A DNA stretch of 48,176 nucleotides, taken from positions 1 through 48,176 of the forward strand of contig JALXAQ010000178.1 in the NCBI GenBank assembly GCA_026991885.1, given 5' to 3'. A program made the position numbers and the translations under genes. The notes beneath the pieces were generated by a model. That model saw only the letters and a program-made list of their open reading frames with translations, did not search any database and had not been told where the DNA came from. This document shows, piece after piece, positions 43,615 to 48,176 of the stretch; positions within the stretch are counted from its first letter, which is position 1, and each line of letters starts with the position of its first letter. Origin of the DNA: Thiotrichaceae bacterium. Its GTDB lineage: Bacteria > Pseudomonadota > Gammaproteobacteria > Beggiatoales > Beggiatoaceae.

Positions 43615-44647
43615 CATATTCATTCTTATAAGGAAAAGACATGATAACGCGGTAAGTGTCAGTCTCTCTTTGTACACTTAATTTTGCTTGATTACCATAA
43701 AAAACCAGTAAGCGTTGTTGGATATTTTTTTGTGCGATGCGATTACCCTGATGTGGCGAAAGGCTTGCACCCAAAGGATTTTCAACGATTAATTGAATTT
43801 GTTTACCATCAAACAATCCACTGATCGTCACCGTTCCCCCTTCTTCTAAAGGTTGTATGCCATGATAAATAGCATTTTCCAACAAAGGTTGTAGGCTGAG
43901 CAAAGGTATTAGTGCATCTTCAGGGATATTGTCGACTTTCCAAACTAGCTGCAAACGTTCACCAAGGCGTAATGCTTCAATATCTAAATATTGCTGACAT
44001 AATGTCAGTTCTTTTTTAAAAGTCACGAAAGTTTTCGTATCTGTCAAACTCGCACGAAATAATTCCGCAAATTCTTCTACCACATATTCTGCTTTTTCTG
44101 GTTGAAAACGGATTAAACTGGCGATGGTATTCATGCTGTTAAACAGAAAATGTGGACGAATTCGGGCTTGTAAAGCTTGGGCACGGCTGTTGGCGTTAGC
44201 GTCGGTTTCTTTTTTCCAGTGAAATTGAACATAAAAATAGCGCAGAGCGATGGCACTGATAATCGCGCTAATCCCAATATTGCGCCCTAAAAATAATAGA
44301 TAATGGTTCGATGACGATAAGTTTAGGCGCCAAGCGATTTCACTGATAAGCCATGTCATCATTAAAATGAGCAGATAGCTTATGAAGGCCGCCATCTTGT
44401 TATTGTGAGATAACCAACGGCGTATCAGACATAATAGCCCCATACTGCCCAATGTCACCCATTGCATAAATAATGAGACCATTGCTAAATCGGTGACGAG
44501 CTTTGTATAGTCCCAATCCGTTAGGGGCACTAACACGAAAACAAAAGCGAGTAATTCAGTCACGAGTATGCCTAAAAAGACGGTGTACACATCGCAACTA
44601 TTTGGCAAAAACAGATTATCATCCGAAGATTTTATTGGTGTGTTCAT
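43592..44647 (-). CDS. LytS/AlgZ-type sensor histidine kinase
   Basis: 351 residues. Four membrane helices in the first half (about 20-165) are followed by a His_kinase (PF06580) domain: LQARIRPHFLFNSMNTIASL contains the phosphorylated His, and SLQPLLENAIYHGIQPLEEGG is the N box. The ATPase end is short and lacks a classic G2 loop, normal for this family. Partner is the LytTR regulator encoded next, with overlapping ends. By analogy to AlgZ/FimS-AlgR it could control surface polysaccharide or pili. I start it at 44647, because the longer frame is made of dispersed repeat. Confidence 0.92.
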   Translation of the reverse strand: MNTPIKSSDDNLFLPNSCDVYTVFLGILVTELLAFVFVLVPLTDWDYTKLVTDLAMVSLFMQWVTLGSMGLLCLIRRWLSHNNKMAAFISYLLILMMTWLISEIAWRLNLSSSNHYLLFLGRNIGISAIISAIALRYFYVQFHWKKETDANANSRAQALQARIRPHFLFNSMNTIASLIRFQPEKAEYVVEEFAELFRASLTDTKTFVTFKKELTLCQQYLDIEALRLGERLQLVWKVDNIPEDALIPLLSLQPLLENAIYHGIQPLEEGGTVTISGLFDGKQIQLIVENPLGASLSPHQGNRIAQKNIQQRLLVFYGNQAKLSVQRETDTYRVIMSFPYKNEYDENSYRR

Positions 44648-44658
44648 AGGAAACTCTT

Positions 44659-44833
44659 CGACGCGGAGCGTCGAGGCCAATGCCATATCGTGTCGGGCAA
44701 CCACAAGGGATTGCCCCTACAGAGGACCGCATTTTTTGTTTCCTCGGCAAAAGTTTTCGCTGCGCGCAGCGAAAACTTTTGCCGAGGAACGAGGAAGGCA
44801 ATCCTTTATGGTTGCCCGACACGATATGGCATT
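44659..44833. repeat. Nested palindrome with a perfect 46-bp core
   Basis: Outer arms AATGCCATATCGTGTCGGGC (44679) and GCCCGACACGATATGGCATT (ending 44833) are perfect complements and continue as the GGGCAACC...ATTGCC repeat. The core at 44742-44787 is a perfect 46-bp palindrome with half-site CCTCGGCAAAAGTTTTCGCT plus GCG. CGACGCGGAGCGTCG (44659) abuts the left side. It lies directly upstream of the LytS-type kinase gene. Confidence 0.92.
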
Positions 44834-45037
44834 GAGCGTCGAGGCAGGCATTAGCTTCGCTGACTTCGTATCCGCAGCGAAGCGCACTCACTTAGACATA
44901 AGTATTTAAATACTTGAAATAAAATTATATTTGTCGGGTGCGTCCCCCTGACGCGAAAAATGTGCGTAGGACGCACCCTACAAAATATCGTAAATGAACT
45001 TGTGTCGGCTCGATGAGCGCGGAGCTTCGGGAACGAG
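44834..45037. repeat. Long dispersed repeat, copy B (about 200 bp)
   Basis: Same order of landmarks as copy A at 11963-12181: GAGCGTCGAGGCAGGCAT (44834), CTTCGTATCCGCAGCGAAGC (44862), CACTCACTTAGACATAA (44885), an AT-rich part, TGTGCGTAGGACGCACCCTA (44960), TTGTGTCGGCTCGATGAGCG (45000) and GGGAACGAG (45029). The left half of the internal hairpin present in copy A is mostly missing. It ends 11 bp from the stop of hppA. Confidence 0.9.
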
Positions 45038-45047
45038 TCGCAAGTAT

Positions 45048-47090
45048 TTATAACAATGGCACAATCAACAATGCAACAATATTAATGATCTTAATCAACG
45101 GATTAATCGCAGGTCCAGCCGTATCTTTATACGGATCGCCAACAGTATCGCCCGTCACAGCCGCTTTATGCGCCTCAGAGCCTTTACCACCATGATTACC
45201 ATCTTCAATATATTTCTTGGCATTATCCCAAGCACCACCACCGGCTGTCATCGAAATAGCCAAAAACAAACCCGTAATGATCGTACCCAGCAATAAACCG
45301 CCCAAGGCTTGTGGTCCTAATATAAGGCCTACCAAAATGGGCACTAAGACCGGCAATAAAGAAGGCACAATCATCTCCTTAATCGCCGACTTTGTCAGCA
45401 TATCCACTGCTTTGGAATAATCTGGCTTCGCCGTTTTTTCCATGATACCCGGAATTTCCTTAAATTGCCGGCGCACTTCAATCACCACACTGCCCGCTGC
45501 ACGACCAACGGCTTTCATCGCCATTGCGCCAAACAAGTAGGGTATCATTCCGCCTATAAATAGTCCGATAATCACCATGGGCTCAGATAAATCAAAAGTG
45601 ATTGATTCGCCACTATGTTTTACCAGTTCGTGTTGGAAATCAGCAAACAGTACCAAAGCGGCTAATCCCGCTGAGCCAATCGCATATCCTTTAGTCACCG
45701 CTTTAGTCGTATTACCCACGGCATCCAACGGATCAGTAATATTGCGAATTTTCTCATCTAATTCAGCCATTTCCGCAATACCACCCGCATTATCCGTCAC
45801 AGGACCATAAGCATCTAAAGCCACAATAATGCCCGTCATGGACAACATACTGGTAGCCGCAATTGCTATGCCATATAATCCAGCAAGATAATATGCGCCC
45901 CCAATACTGGCACAAACGGCTAATACGGGTAATGCAGTCGCTTCCATGGATACCGCCAATCCGGCAATCACATTAGTACCATGTCCCGTCGTAGAAGCCT
46001 CAGCAATTTTCTTCACCGGACTAAATTCGGTCGCTGTGTAGTATTCAGTCATCACCACCAATAAAGCGGTCAACACCAAACCAATCATAGCGGCACCGTA
46101 AAGATTCATCACCGAATACATGCCATTATCACCCATTATCCATAATGTCACCGGATAAAAAGCGATGGCAGCGATAACGGCGGCAACGATTAAGCCCCGA
46201 TATAAGGCGTTCATAATTTTGCCACCCTCTCTGGCATTCACAAAATACGTGCCAATGATTGAGGCTATAATAGAGACGCCACCCAAGACTAAGGGGTATA
46301 AAATCGCTTGATTAGCGTTTGCACCCGTAAAGATTAGTCCACCGAGTAGCATCGTAGCGATAATCGTCACTGCATAAGTTTCAAACAAATCCGCTGCCAT
46401 GCCAGCACAGTCGCCAACGTTATCTCCCACATTATCAGCGATCACCGCAGGATTACGGGGGTCATCTTCAGGTATGCCAGCTTCCACTTTACCCACTAAG
46501 TCCGCCCCGACATCTGCGCCCTTGGTGAAAATACCGCCGCCCAACCGAGCAAAAATAGATATTAATGAGCCACCAAATCCAAGACCAACCAGTGGGGCAA
46601 GATTATTAACCATTGTTTGTCCCTCTGGCAACATGCTTTGCAGCACGGCATAATAACCTGCCACGCCAAGCAAGCCCAATCCAACTACCAATAAGCCAGT
46701 GATCGCGCCGCTGCGAAAGGCGACGCCTAAGGCATTATTCAATCCCTCATGCGCTGCTTGAGTGGTGCGGACATTGGCGCGTACTGATACATACATACCA
46801 ATATAGCCAGCGGCTGCCGAACATAAGGCACCGATAGCAAATCCAATCGCCGTATCCCATCCCAGAAATATCCCAATGAGGATGCCAACGATGACACCGA
46901 CTATCATTATTGTCGTGTATTGCCGATTCAGATAGGCTTTGGCACCTTCTTGTATGGCAGTGGCAATTTCTTGCATACGATCACTACCTGCGGGTTTGCC
47001 TAGTACCCATTTGATCGAGATTATTCCATATATTAGGGCGGCTATCGCACAAGCCAGCGCGATCCATATTTCTATTGGTATAGTTGACAT
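45048..47090 (-). CDS. hppA: H+-translocating membrane pyrophosphatase (K+-independent type)
   Basis: 680-residue inner-membrane pump that couples pyrophosphate hydrolysis to proton translocation. About sixteen membrane helices. Substrate and metal motifs are intact: [40 protein letters not shown] and the C-terminal [20 protein letters not shown] with [20 protein letters not shown]. The subtype-determining motif reads [17 protein letters not shown], with Lys and Thr three apart where K+-dependent enzymes have Ala and Gly; this indicates K+ independence and H+ specificity. AGGAGA lies 6 nt before the ATG. Common in sulfur oxidisers, where it may conserve energy from PPi. Confidence 0.97.
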   Translation of the reverse strand: MSTIPIEIWIALACAIAALIYGIISIKWVLGKPAGSDRMQEIATAIQEGAKAYLNRQYTTIMIVGVIVGILIGIFLGWDTAIGFAIGALCSAAAGYIGMYVSVRANVRTTQAAHEGLNNALGVAFRSGAITGLLVVGLGLLGVAGYYAVLQSMLPEGQTMVNNLAPLVGLGFGGSLISIFARLGGGIFTKGADVGADLVGKVEAGIPEDDPRNPAVIADNVGDNVGDCAGMAADLFETYAVTIIATMLLGGLIFTGANANQAILYPLVLGGVSIIASIIGTYFVNAREGGKIMNALYRGLIVAAVIAAIAFYPVTLWIMGDNGMYSVMNLYGAAMIGLVLTALLVVMTEYYTATEFSPVKKIAEASTTGHGTNVIAGLAVSMEATALPVLAVCASIGGAYYLAGLYGIAIAATSMLSMTGIIVALDAYGPVTDNAGGIAEMAELDEKIRNITDPLDAVGNTTKAVTKGYAIGSAGLAALVLFADFQHELVKHSGESITFDLSEPMVIIGLFIGGMIPYLFGAMAMKAVGRAAGSVVIEVRRQFKEIPGIMEKTAKPDYSKAVDMLTKSAIKEMIVPSLLPVLVPILVGLILGPQALGGLLLGTIITGLFLAISMTAGGGAWDNAKKYIEDGNHGGKGSEAHKAAVTGDTVGDPYKDTAGPAINPLIKIINIVALLIVPLL

Positions 47091-47300
47091 CGTTTCTCCT
47101 ATCAGTTTTATGAATGCTTAATAAAGTAAATTTATGTTTCTTATATTATAAAGACGCTGTGCATTTTACCAAATTTATCTCCATTTATTCCATCATATTC
47201 TGAAATACTTATCTGTTTGATATCTCCTATGTGCCTGTCAAGATGGGTACAAGCTAAGTGGTAAAATAATTTTTTTTATAAAAAGGTAAGGAGTACAAAC

Positions 47301-47732
47301 ATGCAAAATTTTTCTTTTGTTATTCCCAATGAATTAGCGGGCATGGCTTTCCCAAAATCCACAGAGGTAAGTGATGAGCTACTCTCAATGGGTTTTAAGT
47401 CCTTGGTATCTGTCTCAGAAAATATACCGGATAGTGATATTTTATCCCCCTTTATTTACCGTCATTTTCCTTTGCCGGATTTTACTCGTATTCCCAGTCC
47501 ACTTATTCATGAAGTTGTCTCTTTTTTGCAAAAAACATCGCATCCCGTCGTTGTACATTGCCAATGTGGCATCGGCAGAACCGGGGTAGTGTTAGCCTGT
47601 ATGTTTGTCACTATGGGCTATGGTGCAGATCAGGCTATCGAAAAGGTTAGAGAATTGCGTCCTGGCTCCATTGACGATGAAGAGCTTGAGGAGTCGGTGA
47701 GAGATTATTTTGATTACTACAGTAAGTTGTAA
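47301..47732 (+). CDS. Dual-specificity/tyrosine protein phosphatase
   Basis: 143 residues, a single DSP-type phosphatase domain. The P-loop VVHCQCGIGRTGVVLA carries the nucleophile C87 and R93 (CX5R), and D60 in FPLPDFTRIPS is the likely general acid. AAGGAG precedes the ATG by about 9 nt. It is divergent from hppA and alone. Closest in style to small archaeal or bacterial atypical DSPs that act on phosphoproteins, phosphoinositides or nucleic-acid ends. No kinase partner is adjacent. Confidence 0.92.
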   Translation: MQNFSFVIPNELAGMAFPKSTEVSDELLSMGFKSLVSVSENIPDSDILSPFIYRHFPLPDFTRIPSPLIHEVVSFLQKTSHPVVVHCQCGIGRTGVVLACMFVTMGYGADQAIEKVRELRPGSIDDEELEESVRDYFDYYSKL

Positions 47733-48176
47733 AAACTGAAAGAGGGCTTAATCAAATTCGTGCCGCAAGCGAAGCTACTTTTCTCGTTCCCAAACGTGGA
47801 TACGAACTAACTTCGCTGTGCGGAGTCTTAACCGATTTCATTATTTGATGAATTTGAATGTCCACTGTTATTTAATTAACTAAATGACCGTTTATCGGCT
47901 ATGAACGACCGTTTGTTTATATTTCTATATAAGTCGTGTGAGTTTATCAGTGATACTGGTTTCAGCAAATCAAGACAAGAAATCACGTCTCATTTTTTAT
48001 TGCGTGTTATCAGTTATTAGCTGTATATTTCACTGGAAATAAGGAGGGTTTATAAGTTAAAATATATTTATATTTCAATATATTAATAATTTTTTTTTCC
48101 GATTTCCCACAAAAAACTTGACAATATTATTAGAGATTACCATACTATAGGCACAGTTATTTGATACTGTTTGGGC
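47733..48176. other. Gene-free right end with repeat debris and a promoter-like site
   Basis: No convincing coding frame is seen. TCTCGTTCCCAAACGTGGATACGA (shortened forms of the CTCGTTCCCACG and TTCGTATCC motifs) near 47771-47795 looks like decayed dispersed repeat. AACGACCGTTT-like words occur near 47886 and 47904. TTGACA at 48118-48123 followed 17 to 19 bp later by CATACT/TACTAT (48141-48148) could be a promoter for a gene to the right of the window. Confidence 0.4.

Noticed and set aside
44619..44909. Plus- and minus-strand ORFs in the repeat upstream of the LytS-type kinase
   Set aside because: They consist of dispersed repeats (GNHKGLP-type peptides) with no family match or ribosome-binding site.
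47901..48020. Short plus-strand ORF of about 39 codons near the right end
   Set aside because: No ribosome-binding site, no recognisable motif and AT-rich context; not distinguishable from chance.

Overview
The window looks like a piece of a gammaproteobacterial chromosome, most likely a sulfur-oxidising member of the Thiotrichales/Beggiatoa type. This is inferred from the housekeeping proteins (ValS, Tgt, GuaA, MurD, tsaC next to hemF, rplM-rpsI), an SQR-like flavoprotein, an H+-translocating pyrophosphatase, and an unusually dense set of short dispersed palindromic repeats. No phage, plasmid or complete insertion sequence is visible, and there is no CRISPR array.

Layout. 1-1704 (minus): a GspE-type ATPase cut by the window edge and a GspM/PilO-like protein. 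1805-4540: valS. 4541-5950: an accessory gap with a head-to-head tandem-repeat array, a small ORF, a long hairpin and a second, isolated copy of the first codons of valS. 5951-8602: a Kef-type antiporter and tgt, convergent around a composite palindrome. 8655-11949 (minus): a GspF protein, a GspL/PilM-like protein and a receiver protein with Glu at the phosphorylation site. Together with the left-end genes these look like parts of one type II secretion or type IV pilus-like machine. 12200-15792: an Rpn-type nuclease, an LpxL-type acyltransferase, small membrane proteins and a MoxR ATPase. 15852-17213: murD.

17496-24655 is the most coherent accessory unit. One strand encodes a YfiR-like periplasmic protein, a TonB-dependent receptor, a CHASE8 histidine kinase, a receiver-DUF3369-like regulator, and a paralogue of it fused to a SpoIIE/PP2C phosphatase. 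I read it as an outer-membrane-to-cytosol signalling chain in which YfiR would restrain a kinase instead of the diguanylate cyclase it controls in YfiBNR. It is followed by eroded genes: a GIY-YIG-like gene frameshifted at an A7 run, and a hicAB pair whose hicA has lost an internal block.

25854-35059 holds the SQR-like flavoprotein, an Rpn fragment, a YdjM-type membrane protein, tRNA-Gln(CTG), rplM-rpsI with a clear sigma-70 promoter, guaA, an FmdB-like protein, a Pit phosphate transporter, hemF and tsaC. 35092-39249 encodes two exported proteins facing each other: a large LamG plus Asp-box propeller lipoprotein and an M35 aspzincin-type metallopeptidase. 39442-47732 holds lgt with two Opp/Dpp permeases, a sulfotransferase, an AlgZ/AlgR-like LytS-LytTR pair, hppA and a small dual-specificity phosphatase.

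Several families of palindromic repeats fill most intergenic gaps and sometimes intrude into reading frames, for example the C-terminal tail of the CHASE8 kinase and the false upstream extensions of several genes. Starts were therefore set by ribosome-binding sites and family alignment, not by the longest open frame.
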